Source of the DNA: Kofleriaceae bacterium
GTDB lineage: Bacteria; Myxococcota_A; Polyangia; Haliangiales; Haliangiaceae
Length of the DNA stretch: 64,000 bases
Direction: 5' to 3'
Assembly: GCA_024762925.1 (NCBI GenBank)
Contig: JANTGM010000009.1
Coordinates: 1 to 64,000 of the forward strand
The position numbers and the translations under genes are program-made. Position 1 is the first letter of the stretch, and every line of letters begins with the position of its first letter. Of the stretch, positions 16,644-28,500 are shown one piece after another. A model generated the notes under the pieces. That model saw only the letters and a program-made list of their open reading frames with translations. It did no database searches and had not been told where the DNA came from.

Positions 16644-17380
16644 TAATCAATCGCGAAGCAGTAGATTCGGCCGGTCCCCGCGTTGCCATTGAGCGACTCT
16701 TCGTCGCAAGAACCACTGTGTTGGCTATTCCAGCTCTCACCATCATCAACTTCTGTGTCGGTATGCCCAACCTGTCCCTGGCTGTTGACGGTGCCGTTTG
16801 TCCAGTTGTCACAGGTTTCGCTGTCGCTATTTAGTGTGCCGTTTCTTGCACTTCCGGTGAGCGCATCATGTTCGTTGCCTGGAATTGTGGCTCCGAGTTC
16901 ATCAAACATGAGATTGCCGAGGATGCCGTCGGTGTGAAGCGCAGCGACGCTTGATGCGACCATCGTGCCCTGCTGGTTGAACCACGGGCCGGAGCCAATG
17001 CGATCGCGTGCATCTACCGCAGGCCCTGGTCCTGTGGCCCCTGTTGAGAGGTAGGCTCGCCAAGTGCGCGCACCTGCACCACCGTTTGTCGCCAGGTTTT
17101 GACACTTTGCATCAGCACCATCAAGCCCTCCAAGATCGCCACCATTGGCCCCACTACCGGTACTCGTGACGAAGAAGCTCATGTCAACATTTGGCATTGC
17201 ATCAGGGCCTAGACGAGCATCTGCGGGATCACCGCCACCATCGGTGGTGCCAGTCGAACCATCCTGCGCCTTGCCGCCATCCATGTCGCCGGGGTTGCCA
17301 TCGTCAGAACCTCCACAAGCCATAGATCCAATAAGCAATAAGAACGTAGCTAGGTTACGCATGCCATCGAATCGTATCAT
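16643..17380 (-). CDS. Lipoprotein with DUF1554-like / lectin-like domain
   Basis: 245 aa. Signal peptide with lipobox SMAC, then a D/G/P/T-rich spacer (about 25-70), then a compact domain starting SFFVTSTGSG. This contains GADAKCQNLA, TWRAYLSTGATGPG, DRIGSGPWFNQQG and a C-terminal GRIYCFAID. This pattern is that of DUF1554-like/endostatin-like surface domains common in Myxococcota and Leptospira lipoproteins. Probably surface-exposed; ligand unknown. ATG 17362 (MRNLATFLL) is an equally good start. The stop codon is partly supplied by the adjoining MITE. Confidence 0.8.
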   Translation of the reverse strand: MIRFDGMRNLATFLLLIGSMACGGSDDGNPGDMDGGKAQDGSTGTTDGGGDPADARLGPDAMPNVDMSFFVTSTGSGANGGDLGGLDGADAKCQNLATNGGAGARTWRAYLSTGATGPGPAVDARDRIGSGPWFNQQGTMVASSVAALHTDGILGNLMFDELGATIPGNEHDALTGSARNGTLNSDSETCDNWTNGTVNSQGQVGHTDTEVDDGESWNSQHSGSCDEESLNGNAGTGRIYCFAID

Positions 17381-17841
17381 GCAACCCAGGCTATTTGACT
17401 GCGCAACCCCTCTGGGCGCACATGCTTGGAGGTTGAGGTTGCACGAGAAACGCTCTGCACGACTGCCAAGGCCGAGAAGGCGCTCAGCATTTCGATCGAG
17501 AAGTACAAGGCTTCGTCCTTACTCGTCGATGCGGCCGGAATGAAAACAGCTCTTCGACTAGGAAGAACCGCTCACTTCGAGTGATCTGGCGTTCGATAGA
17601 AGAGACTTCGCGATTCGATGTTTGTGAGATGGGTGCCTGTGACGACCACGCCAGGGACAAGGAGAGGAGCCCAGGCGGCAGAAGAGTACCTAGAAGCAGG
17701 TTGTCGAGTCGCAAAAATGATTCCTCATCTCGGAGCCGACTGAAGACAACCAAAAGGCCGGCAGCGAGTGCACCGATTGCTGCTTTGAAGGGAGCACTAT
17801 AATTTGTGGTCGCGATCTTACCGCGTATTTCGCATGAAGTG
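17381..17841. other. Gene-poor interval with a doubtful hydrophobic ORF on the minus strand
   Basis: 461 bases. On the minus strand the frame ending at 17484 encodes a hydrophobic stretch (APFKAAIGALAAGLLVVFS and LLLGTLLPPGLLSLSLAW) that looks like two membrane helices. Its only in-frame start is TTG at 17753, inside the first helix, and the reading continues upstream without a start codon. It could be a degraded small membrane protein gene. Nothing else in the interval stands out. Confidence 0.3.
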
Positions 17842-18423
17842 CTAGAAGCTCGATCCCGGCTGCTCGAGGAAACGCACTTCCTCCGGAGTCGATTCTCGCC
17901 CTAGGATGGCGTTTCGGTGCGGATAGCGGTGAAATTGGTCGATTATCTTCTTGTGACGGATGGCGAAGTCGAGATTGTTATGCCCCTCTTCTTTGAGCGC
18001 CGCAAACTGTTCGATTGATTGTTCTTGGACTGAGAGTTGTTCTGAGTGCATAAGTGGCATCAGCGCAAAGCTCTTCTCTATGCGTGAGAGACTGCCAAGC
18101 ATGCCCGATGTTATGAGGTGTTGTGTGACTGAGAGAGCCAGAGGATCGGTGGCAAAAGCCGCAGGAGTATCGCGGTACATGTTGCGCGAGAGTTGATCGC
18201 ACAGAATTATGAACGCGAGGGCGCCGCGCGCATTGTCGGTCGGGGCTTGGATTTGCCCCTGTGCCGCGGCCTTGAGCTCTGCTTCGAACTCTTTGCGACA
18301 TAGTTTGTCAAAATCGTCGGACTTCTTCCACCAGCGCGCCTGCTTGGCGGCGGAAACACTGCCATCAGGGCCAAGCTCGCCAAACCAAAAGTCCAAGATC
18401 TGCTCTTGCAACGCATTCGTCAT
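17842..18423 (-). CDS. DUF924 family protein
   Basis: 193 aa, all-helical. The family signatures are ILDFWFGELG at the N-terminus, ARWWKKSDDFD, GALAFIILCDQLSRNMYRDT in the centre, and LMPLMHSEQLSVQEQS plus HRYPHRNAILGRESTPEE towards the end. DUF924 proteins have a TPR-like fold and no established biochemical activity. Full length for the family. Confidence 0.93.
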   Translation of the reverse strand: MTNALQEQILDFWFGELGPDGSVSAAKQARWWKKSDDFDKLCRKEFEAELKAAAQGQIQAPTDNARGALAFIILCDQLSRNMYRDTPAAFATDPLALSVTQHLITSGMLGSLSRIEKSFALMPLMHSEQLSVQEQSIEQFAALKEEGHNNLDFAIRHKKIIDQFHRYPHRNAILGRESTPEEVRFLEQPGSSF

Positions 18424-18677
18424 GTGCGAAGTGTAATGGCAGAACGACCAACCGCGCGCTATTCAAATGCTGCAAAGGCGAATGTGAGCTGCAGCTCTGC
18501 CTTGCCGTCATTTGATTCAAAGCCTGCTGCTGCTGGTCCCGAAACGACGATTTTGAACGAGCCGCTTAGCAGCCTGTCCAAGTCAAGGCCTTTAGCCGCG
18601 CCGGAATCGAAAGATACCTTAGCCCGATGTTTCGACTCCAACGTGCGTGCAGTGTAGAGGTCGCGTACCCTATGTAG
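18424..18677 (-). other. Interval with an orphan beta-rich ORF end on the minus strand
   Basis: A minus-strand frame ending at 18459 encodes a plausible protein tail (KVSFDSG...SGSFKIVVSGPAAAG...ELQLTFAF). It has only TTG starts (18743 and about 18620) and runs into the opposing lipoprotein gene. It may be the 3' remnant of a lost gene. No other signal seen. Confidence 0.25.
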
Positions 18678-19475
18678 GTGTCCCCTCAATGTCTCGGCCT
18701 TCTCACCATCGTTGCGTTGGGCGCCTGTGCGGTGCAAGAACAACCAAGCTCAGCATCGTTCAACACACCCGTTTCGACTTGGTCCGTGTCACAAGCCACG
18801 CCAGGGACGGGGGCAACATCAAAACCCGTGTCTGTGCCACCAGAGGCGATGCTTCGGGCCGAGCAAGGGCAGACAAAGGCCGCTGCCCGCATCATCAAGT
18901 GGACCAAGACGCTTCGAGACTCTGTTGTAGAGACGAAGTACCAAGGTCGTACAGTGGTACGAGCTGAGAGCGGTTACTACGCTTGGGATTGTTCTGGCAT
19001 GAGTTCTTGGATCCTCAAGCGCAGCGCTCCTGCAGCTCTTCGCGCTCTTGAGAAGTCGCGCCCAGTTGCACGCGACTATTTCAAGATGATCGATAGGTCG
19101 CCGACCAAGAGGGCACGGCGAGGCTGGCAGAAACTGCCTCACGTTTCTGATGCACGCCCTGGAGACGTTTTTGCTTGGCTCCGATCTCCGATTTCAAAGT
19201 CGCGAGTCTCGGGGCATGTCGGATTCTTCGTCACAGCGCCGACACCTCTTCCTGATGCACCAAGTATCTACATTGCTCGAATCATGGATGCGACTTCGCT
19301 GCCGCATGGCGATGACACCAGACCGCAAGAGGGGGAAGGGGGATTTGGCTTTGGCACGATGCTCTTTGCAACCAATGAGCTGGGTGAGACTGTTGGCTAT
19401 GGCTGGCACGGTGAGCGCAGTTTGGAGTGGGGCTTTATGCCAGCAGAAGTACTCTATGGACGTGTCTCTCGGTAG
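18678..19475 (+). CDS. NlpC/P60-like cysteine hydrolase lipoprotein
   Basis: 265 aa, GTG start. Lipoprotein signal with ALGAC (Cys17), then a Ser/Thr/Pro spacer. The catalytic region is YYAWDCSGMSSW (nucleophile Cys in DCSG), RPGDVFAWLR, and GHVGFFV (His), the usual order for NlpC/P60 peptidases that cut cell-wall peptides. The insertions between the motifs are longer than usual. Probably acts on peptidoglycan at the outer or inner membrane. Confidence 0.78.
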   Translation: MSPQCLGLLTIVALGACAVQEQPSSASFNTPVSTWSVSQATPGTGATSKPVSVPPEAMLRAEQGQTKAAARIIKWTKTLRDSVVETKYQGRTVVRAESGYYAWDCSGMSSWILKRSAPAALRALEKSRPVARDYFKMIDRSPTKRARRGWQKLPHVSDARPGDVFAWLRSPISKSRVSGHVGFFVTAPTPLPDAPSIYIARIMDATSLPHGDDTRPQEGEGGFGFGTMLFATNELGETVGYGWHGERSLEWGFMPAEVLYGRVSR

Positions 19476-19540
19476 ATTTCCTACGTGGACTTGCCATGTG
19501 GTTGGGATCTCGACCAGTAGTCCGTAGACACACCAATGGT

Positions 19541-19571
19541 TTGAAATCAGTGTGCTTTCAACCTTTAGAAT
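19541..19571 (+). promoter_or_regulatory. Weak sigma-70-like promoter for the giant gene
   Basis: TTGAAA (19541) and TAGAAT (19566) each match consensus at five of six positions, but the spacer is 19 bases. It lies 28 bases upstream of the start codon. Listed because this 9.7-kb gene needs its own promoter. Confidence 0.3.
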
Positions 19572-19598
19572 CCAATCAGATGCCCGATCCTTCGCTGA

Positions 19599-22500
19599 AT
19601 GGGGTGGCGCATATTCTTGGCAGTCGCGTGGTTTGGGCTCACAAGTGCCTGCAACGTAACGACCGGAGCTCCCGATGCCGGGGATGCTCCGATGAGCATT
19701 AGTGAAGCGATTGGACCAAACGGCGGAGAACTCAGGTTGGCTGGTGCTCGAGTGCAGTTGCCGGTAGGTGCGCTATCGAGCGAGTTGGTCTTGACGCTTC
19801 GGCGCGGGCTTGCGGTACCAGAGGGGCAAGAGGCGGTTTCAGAAGTATTCGTAATTGAGCCTGAGGGGCTAATCCTCGATGTTCCTGCGGTTGTCGAAGT
19901 CGTGGTCGCTGGAGATGATGTAGCGCTCTTTACCGTTGATGCTTTGGGAAGCAAGAACCTCAACGCCGAAACGAGAGAGGCGGGGCTGGAAGCCGAACTC
20001 GGAACGCTGGGCGTGATCTTTGGAGGCAAGAAGAACCCGTGCGGGCAGCTCCTTCAGGATGATGCCAACAACTGTGGCTCTTGCGGCCGCTCTTGCAATA
20101 ACAACAGTGGAATCGTGAGTTGTCGAGAGGGAAGCTGTGAGATTCGCTGCAACAATGGGCACGGCGACTGTGATGCTGATGCCGACACCGGTTGTGAGAT
20201 TGACCTGCGCGACGATGTCGACAACTGTGGAGGCTGTGGAGTTGTGTGCTCCGAGGATGCGATCTGTGAGCGGCAGGGTAATCGTTCCTTCTGCGCATGC
20301 ATCGAAGGCTTCGCTGGAGATGGCATCAACTGCGAAAAACTCCCAGACTGTCTAACAGGACATCGACGAGTAGAAGAAGCCTGCGTTGATATTGACGAGT
20401 GTGCTGAAGGGCTCGATTCTTGTGGCGACTCGGCGATCTGCGACAACACGGTGGGAGCATTCTCCTGTTCGTGCCCAGATGGATTTGAGCCTCTGCTTGG
20501 CACGTCTGGTTATGGCGATGGCGATGGCGGTTATGGCGGTGGCGATGGCGGTGGCGGTTATGGCGGTGGCGATGGCGGTTATGGCGGTGGCGATGGCGGT
20601 TATGGCGGTTATGGCGGTGGCGATGGCGGTGGCGGTTATGGCGGTGGCGATGGCGGTTATGGCGGTGGCGATGGCGGTTATGGCGGTGGCGATGGAAACG
20701 GTCCCAAGTTTGAGTGTGTCGATACGGATGAGTGTGCCATTGGTGCCAATAACTGCTCGAGTGATGCTGCGTGCCAGAATATTTCTGGTGGATTTCTATG
20801 CTCGTGCAAGCCGGGTTTTGAGGGCGACGGAGTAGATTGCCTCGACATCGACGAGTGTCATCTCGGAACAGATTCTTGTGCGACCGATGCCATCTGCACA
20901 AACACGCTAGGTAGCTTCACATGCGAGTGCAAGAGTGGCTATGTCGGAGATGGTTCGTTCTGTCAGGAGGTGGACGAGTGCGCGGGCAACGTCGCTGGAT
21001 GCGATGAGCACGCCACATGTGAGAATACTCCTGGTGCCTTCATTTGCTCATGCGTGGCGGGCTATGAGGGTAATGGAAACACCTGCTTGGATGTGGATGA
21101 GTGCGCACAAGGGATTGATACGTGTGATTCCAATGCGCAGTGCATAAATCGCGATGGCGGTTTTGACTGCACGTGTGAACCTGGCTACGAGGGAGACGGC
21201 CAGAGCTGCACAGACGTCGACGAGTGCGCCACCAAAGTCGCACAGTGCAGCCCAGATGCGCACTGTGAGAACGTTTCTGGCTCTTTTGCGTGTGAGTGCG
21301 ACTCTGGTTTCCGAGGAAATGGTTTTGCATGTGATGACGTTGACGAGTGTTTTGAAGAAAGTGATACATGTGCCGACGATGCAACGTGCAGCAATCGATC
21401 GGGAGGATTTGATTGTGAGTGCAACGCGGGATTTATTGGCGATGGGTTCGCTTGCCAAGATGTGGATGAATGCCAGGGAGACAATCTCTGCGCTGAGAAC
21501 GCGAGCTGTGAAAACACCGCAGGCGGCTACCAGTGTCAATGCAATCCCGGTTTCTCAGGAAACGGCGAGACATGCGACGACATCGATGAGTGTCAGGAGG
21601 TCGGTGTTTGCGGAGCTTTTGGTGTTTGTGAGAACGTCATTGGAAGCTTTGGCTGCGCGTGCGAATTGGGCTTCGAGCGCGTTGGTGAGCTGTGTGTGGA
21701 TATTGACGAGTGTCTGACCGAAGAGTGCGGTGAGCATGGGCACTGTGAGAACTCGCCAGGATCGTTTTCTTGCCAGTGTGACGAGGGTTTCGTTGGTGAC
21801 GGCATCACGTGCAACGACGCTGCAGAGCGCGTGATTCTCGTGAAAGCCGGTGGCGCACACACCTGCGCGCTCTTCGACAACAAGATGGTTCGCTGCTGGG
21901 GCTGGGGCATCTACGGCGAGCTTGGGTACGGCAACACAGACGATATTGGCGTCACGAACGAACCTGCGGATTCTCCCTACGTACAGCTTGGAGTGGCGGC
22001 GAGAGACTTGGACCTCGGCGTAACGCACACCTGCGCAATTCTTGAAGACGACACACTTCGGTGTTGGGGACGAAACTTCTATGGCTCGCTGGGCCTCGGC
22101 AATACCAATGATATTGGTGATACTGAACTTCCGAATTCTTCTGTGCTTGCTCTTGGCGGCAAGCGAGTGGCACAGGTTGCGGGCGGGGGGGAGCACACCT
22201 GTGCCCTGGATTTTGAAGGCAACGTGTTTTGCTGGGGGCTCGGTATCGATGGACAACTGGGGAATGGAAATGTGACACCCGTTGGCGATGACGAGGATCC
22301 TCTGTTCAGCGGATCAGTAAATCTCCTAGGATCAGCAACACAGGTTGTCGCAGGTCGAGACCACAGCTGCGCGCTTCTCGAAGATGGCACCGTTCAGTGT
22401 TGGGGGCGCGGGGAGCACAACCCAACAGGGTACGGGCACACCGAGAACATTGGCGATGATGAGCTACCGGTCGATGCTGGAGCGGTTGACGTTGGTGGCA

Positions 22501-25500
22501 CAGTACTTCAGCTCACCGCAGGCTGGTACCACACCTGCGCGCTGCTCGACGATGCGAGCGTTCGCTGTTGGGGCTATGGAAATCTAGGCGCTCTAGGATA
22601 TGCGAATCGCGACAGTGTTGGGGATGATGAATTGCCAGCTGATGTTGGAACGGTTGACGTTGGTGGCCCTGTGAAGCAGGTCGTTGCTGGCACCTACCAT
22701 ACGTGCGCGCTGCTCGAGAATGGCAATGTTCGCTGTTGGGGGTATGGAGGCGATGGTCAACTTGGCTACGGAAACACCAATACGATTGGCGACAATGAAC
22801 ATCCGTTTGAAGCTGGTGACGTTGACGTTGGTGGGCGAGTCACTCAGCTCACCGCTGGCTCGTTCCACACGTGCGCACTCTTGGACCGTGGCACCGTTCG
22901 CTGCTGGGGGTCGCGTGAGCACGGGCAGCTTTGTTATCAGGGGTCAGAAAATGTAGGAGACGATGAGCGGCCCGCGCGCATGGGAGATTGTCCCATTCTG
23001 GCCGCCGTGTGCCCTGGAGGGTTTCGACTCGGCGAAGATGGTGTGACATGCATGGATGTTGATGAGTGCGAACTTGGCGTGGATGCATGCAGTGCGCAGG
23101 CTACATGTAGCAATACCGAGGGCCGTTACGAGTGTGAATGCCATGCTGGGTATGAGGGCGACGGATTCGAGTGCGAAGACGTGGATGAGTGTGGAGATGA
23201 AACCGACGATTGCGCGGACTTCGCCACGTGTACGAATACGGATGGCGGGTTTTCGTGTGCATGCAGTGAGGGGTACTTTGGTGACGGAGTTAGCTGCGGA
23301 GGCGCATGTGCAACGTCAAACGATGAGTGCGATGAGAACGCCGAATGCACCGACGGTGATGGTACGTATAGCTGCGAGTGCCTGCCAGGGTTCGTTGGAG
23401 ACGGTTTCCTCTGCGCTGACATCGATGAATGTGCACTTGACCTCGATACATGTGATGTGAACGCTGGATGCGTGAATACACCAGGCGCTTACGAATGTGT
23501 ATGTCTTGAGACCTTCGTAGGCACCGGTGAAACATGCGCTTGTGAAGACGGCTACGAAGACGTCGGAGGGGCATGCGCCGACATCAACGAGTGCTCTCGA
23601 GGCCTAGATGATTGTGCGAATGATGAACTGTGCCTAAACACCGATGGCGGCTTTGAGTGCATTGGGGCAGGGGAGAATCCCGAGGACCCGGAGGAACCAC
23701 TCGTCTGCCCTGATGGCTACGTGCTCACGGGTGCCAGTGCACCAGGAGTCTCTCAGGGAACGATTGACGGCTTTGCCTCAGTGACCATGGAGCAGGGCGC
23801 GAACGATGCGATTGCCACCGCACAGCGGATTGTTGGCCCAACAACAGTGAGAGGAGCCGCCGATGCTGATAGCGATGCGATCGACATTTACCGCGTTCGC
23901 CTCCTTGCGGGGCAGGGAGCATCCCTCTTCATCAGTGCGGACGGCGTTCATAACGATCTAGAACTTCACTTGCACGACCTTCAAGGAGAACCAGTTCAGG
24001 GTTCTTCTGGCGGAGCAATTCGTTCACTCAGCACCTCGAGGTTTGAATCGGTGGTGGCAGAGGCCAGCGGGACCTACCTGGTTGTCGTACAGGCAAGCGC
24101 AGGAACTTCATCGTATTCGCTCGTTATCGGTGAGCCTCTTGGGGCAAGCGCTGCCCTCGGAAATATGGCAGAGCCCGAGTTCGTTCCCGGCGAGGTGATC
24201 GTGCGATTCGACCCTCGTGCCAACATGGCGCATAGCATCGCTACTGTCGCTCAATCGATGGGAACAAAGCAGGCGAGTGGCCAAAATGGTGGCATGACAC
24301 TCATGCGCCGGGCTGCGGGGCGCGTTGCGACGATGGCCACGGATCCGTCATCGGGGCTAAACATCCCCAACGATGCCGTGGCGATGGCAAAGACTTGGTC
24401 GCGGCGCTCTGATGTCCTAAGTGCATCTCCGAACTACCTCTACAAAGCGAGCGCAGTTCCAAACGATGAACACTTCGAAAGACAGTGGAACTACCCGGCG
24501 ATTCGACTTCCACAAGCGTGGGACAATGTTCCCGATGCAAGTGCCATCACTGTGGCTGTGATCGACACCGGAGTTATTCTGAATCACCCAGATCTCGATG
24601 ATGTTCTGGTTCCAGGATTCGATTTCATTCGCGATCCAAGCCGAGCACGCGATGGCGATGGCATCGACCCTGACGCGGATGATGTCGGGGATTCGGCAAG
24701 TCCTGGTGCGAGTTCCTATCATGGTACGCATGTTGCCGGGACGGTGTCTGCGGAGACGAACAATGGCATTGGTGTTGCGGGTGTCGCCCAGGGCGCTCGC
24801 ATCATGCCCCTCCGCGCTCTTGGTGCAGGAGGCGGAAGTAGCTATGACATCATGCAGTCGGTTCGCTTTGCTGCGGGCTTGCCAAACGATTCGGGAACGG
24901 TTCCGGATCGTCGTGCTGACGTTATTAATATGAGTCTTGGCGGCCCCGGACGAGATCCGGCCTTTGAAGCGCTAATTGCTGAAGTTCGTGCACTTGGTGT
25001 TGTGGTTGTTGCTGCTGCAGGTAACTCCAGCTCTTCTGTCTTGGCGTATCCAGCTTCGTATGAGGGAGTCATTTCGGTGAGCGCGACCGACGTTGAAAAT
25101 GCTCTGAGTTACTACTCAAACTTCGGTGGTGCGATTGACGTGGCGGCACCAGGTGGCGACGTACGCGTCGATCTCAATGGCGATGGTGAGGGCGACGGCA
25201 TTCTCTCTACGCTGGGTGCGGATACGAGTAGCGGAATTGCGCCTATCTACAAGCACTATCAAGGGACATCTATGGCTTCACCGCACATGGCTGGCGTTGT
25301 GGCACTGATGCGTGCTGCGAATATCGAACTTGGCCCAAGCGACATCGACGCTCTGTTGGCATCGGGTCTCATTACTACTGACCTTGGAGCCGCAGGGCGT
25401 GACGACAGCTTTGGACACGGCCTTATCAACGCGGAAGCGGCGGTGTTGCGTGCGCAAGAGTTTGTGGCGGGCGCGCCTCCTTCCGAGCAACCGTCACTGA

Positions 25501-28500
25501 TTGCTGAGCCATCCGCGATGAGTTTCCTCGACCCAGCCGAGACCAGCCAAAGCCTTGTTGTGCGAAACTCTGGCGAGGGGGCGATTGTCATTGATGCACC
25601 CACCGTCGACGCTCCATGGCTTCGCTTCGGTGCGGTCGAAATCATCGATGATGTTCACAGCTATCCGGTCGTGATCGACCGTGCGGGCCTTGAGGTTGGC
25701 AGTTACTCGGCGACCATTACGGTAACCTCTTCCGCCAACACGGCTTCGGTTCCCGTGGTCATGGAGGTTGCGGCGCCCCAGTGCATCGATGTTGATGAGT
25801 GTGAGCTGAACCTCGATGATTGTGCGAATCCAGAGCAAAACGGGGATTGTAGAAACCTGCCAGGCACGTTCGAGTGCTTCTGTTTCGAGGGGTACGAAGG
25901 AGATGGTAAGACTTGTTCTGATGTTGACGAGTGTGAAGCCGGCACTGACAACTGCAGCGATTTCGCGGTTTGCACGAATGCCGACCCGGGCTTCACGTGT
26001 GAGTGCCTCCCAGGGTTTGAAGGCGATGGAATCGTCTGTTCTCCCCCAAATGAGTGCGAACTCGGTTTCGACAACTGTGATGAGGATGCCACCTGCACTG
26101 ACACGTTCGAGGGCTTCGAGTGTTCCTGCAATGACGGCTATGCCGGAGATGGTGTTGAGTGTGAGGACATTGATGAGTGCGAAGACGGCAGTCACGCGTG
26201 TGATGCGAATGCCTTTTGCACCAACACCATCGGGGCCTACGAGTGCACCTGTTCTCCGCACTTCTCAGGGACTGGAGCAGGCTGTATCCCTGATGATGGC
26301 TGTCTGAGCCTTGAGAACTTCGAAGCCGATTGGCCGAATGCCACATGGCGAGAACCTCACGGTCTTGCGGTTGGCGGAATTGTTGCGGCGAGTTCTGCGA
26401 GAACGGGCAAGGTTGGCCTCACCCAGCTGGACGGAAGTGCTTTGCACACGCCCACTGCCCTCGGCGAGAGCCAAGATGCACTCGGAGCTTGGATACGCCT
26501 AGGGGATGTCGGAGCAATCGCGTCCCTTGTCTTCGGAAGTAGCGATGAAGGGGGCAGCTTCCTACAAGCGGATGGCAGCGGCGCGCTCGGTTTGTATCGA
26601 TGGACTCGAAGCGGGGAGCCGGCGCTCATCAACGAGGTCATAGCGCCTCTTCCAATTGGCGAGTGGCTCTATCTCGACGTTTTCTTTCACGGAGATGGTG
26701 ACGTTACCGCCAGTCTCTTTGGGCCCGATGGCGCTAGCACTGTTGCCGGCTTGAGCGGCTCTGTTGGAGAACTCTCAACGGGAAATGCGGGCCTTGAGTC
26801 CAACGGAGGAGCGGATCTCGATGGGGTGGTTGCATGCGCGTTCTTGCCACTGGTCGATGAATGCGAACTTGGTCTCGATGAGTGCGACGAAAACGCGACC
26901 TGCAATGATCTGCTAGGCGGCTATGAGTGTGTCTGCAACGCATCCTTTGTGGGAGATGGCTTCACATGCGAGGACGAGAATGAGTGCGAGACAGGCAATA
27001 ACAGCTGTAGCGCAAATGCGATTTGCACCAACACGATTGGGGCCTATGTATGTGCCTGTGCCGAGGGCTTTGAGGGAGATGGACTCATTTGCACAGACGT
27101 CAACGAGTGTGAACGCGGAACCTTCTCTTGCGACGATAACGCTACCTGCGTGAACACGTTGGGCGCCTATGAGTGTGCTTGCAACGCCGGCTATGAGGGG
27201 GATGGCAAGACGTGCTCCGATATTGATGAGTGTGCAATTGGCACCGATACCTGTGCCGACGATGCCGAGTGCATCAACATCCCCGGTAGCTACGATTGCT
27301 CGTGCCTTGAGGGTTTTGAAGGGAATGGCTTTGTTTGTGATGATGTTGATGAGTGCGCTCTTGGCCTCGACTCATGCCACGATGCAGCGACCTGCTTCAA
27401 CGCCGAGGGCAGCTACACATGCGAGTGCAACGGCGGCTGGGACGGCGATGGCTTTGAGTGTTTTGACATCGACGAGTGTGGGCTGGGTACAGATACCTGC
27501 GATCCACTGGCGGAGTGCTCCAATTCGCAAGGCTTCTTTACTTGTGTGTGCCCAGATGGCTTCACAGGAGATGGCTTCTCATGCATCGATGTTGATGAGT
27601 GCAGCGCCGGTCTCGACAACTGCGATTCGAATGCGGACTGCGACAACACCGCTGGCGAATTCACCTGCACTTGTAAGCAAGGCTTCCAAGGAAACGGCTT
27701 CAGCTGCGCCGATGTTGACGAATGCGCACTTGGTACCGATACATGCAGCGATGATGCGATTTGCCTCAACACCGACGGCGGGTTCGCTTGCGAGTGTGCG
27801 CCCGGCTTTGAAGGCACCGGGTTTGTCTGTAACGACATTGATGAATGCGCGCTTGGCACTGACACCTGCAGTGAGCGCGCGCTGTGTACCAATACAATCG
27901 GAGCGTTTGCATGCGATTGCCGGCAAGGCTTTGAAGGCGATGGCTTCACTTGCCTCGATGTCGATGAGTGCGCAACCGGCACCTTTGACTGCCCGCTGAA
28001 TTCCTCGTGCAGCAATACCGCTGGCGGCTTTGACTGCAACTGTCGCCGCGGCTATGACCTTGATGATGCCGGTGTATGCGTCGATATCGCGATCAAGGCA
28101 CAGAGCATTGGCGCGGGGGATGCGCATACCTGTGCGCTCATGAACGAAGGCGTCGTAAAGTGCTGGGGCTCTGGAAGCAACGGGCGAACTGGTCACGGCA
28201 ATACGCAAAACATTGGCGACGATGAAATCGCAGGAGACGCGCCCATCGTCAACATCGCAGAAGAGGAAGTGGTGCAGTTGGCAGTTGGTGGGGCCCACAA
28301 CTGTGTGCTTCTTGACGATGGGACGATTCGATGCTGGGGGCTTGGTCAACACGGTCGCCTAGGACACGCCGATAGCGAGGATGTTGGTGACGATGAAGTT
28401 CCTGCTGATGTAGGAAAAGTTCCGATGCCAGCAAGTGCGGTCGAGCTGGCCTTGGGACAAAAACACAGCTGCGCACTCCTTGAGGGAGGCGTCGTGAGTT

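Noticed and set aside
20326-20901. Minus-strand His/Arg repeat protein
   Set aside because: Antisense of the GGYGGGD minisatellite; plus frame continues through EGF modules.
25494-26261. 255-codon minus-strand frame inside the giant gene
   Set aside because: Shadow of the EGF-coding strand; the plus strand has unmistakable Cys-rich EGF motifs.
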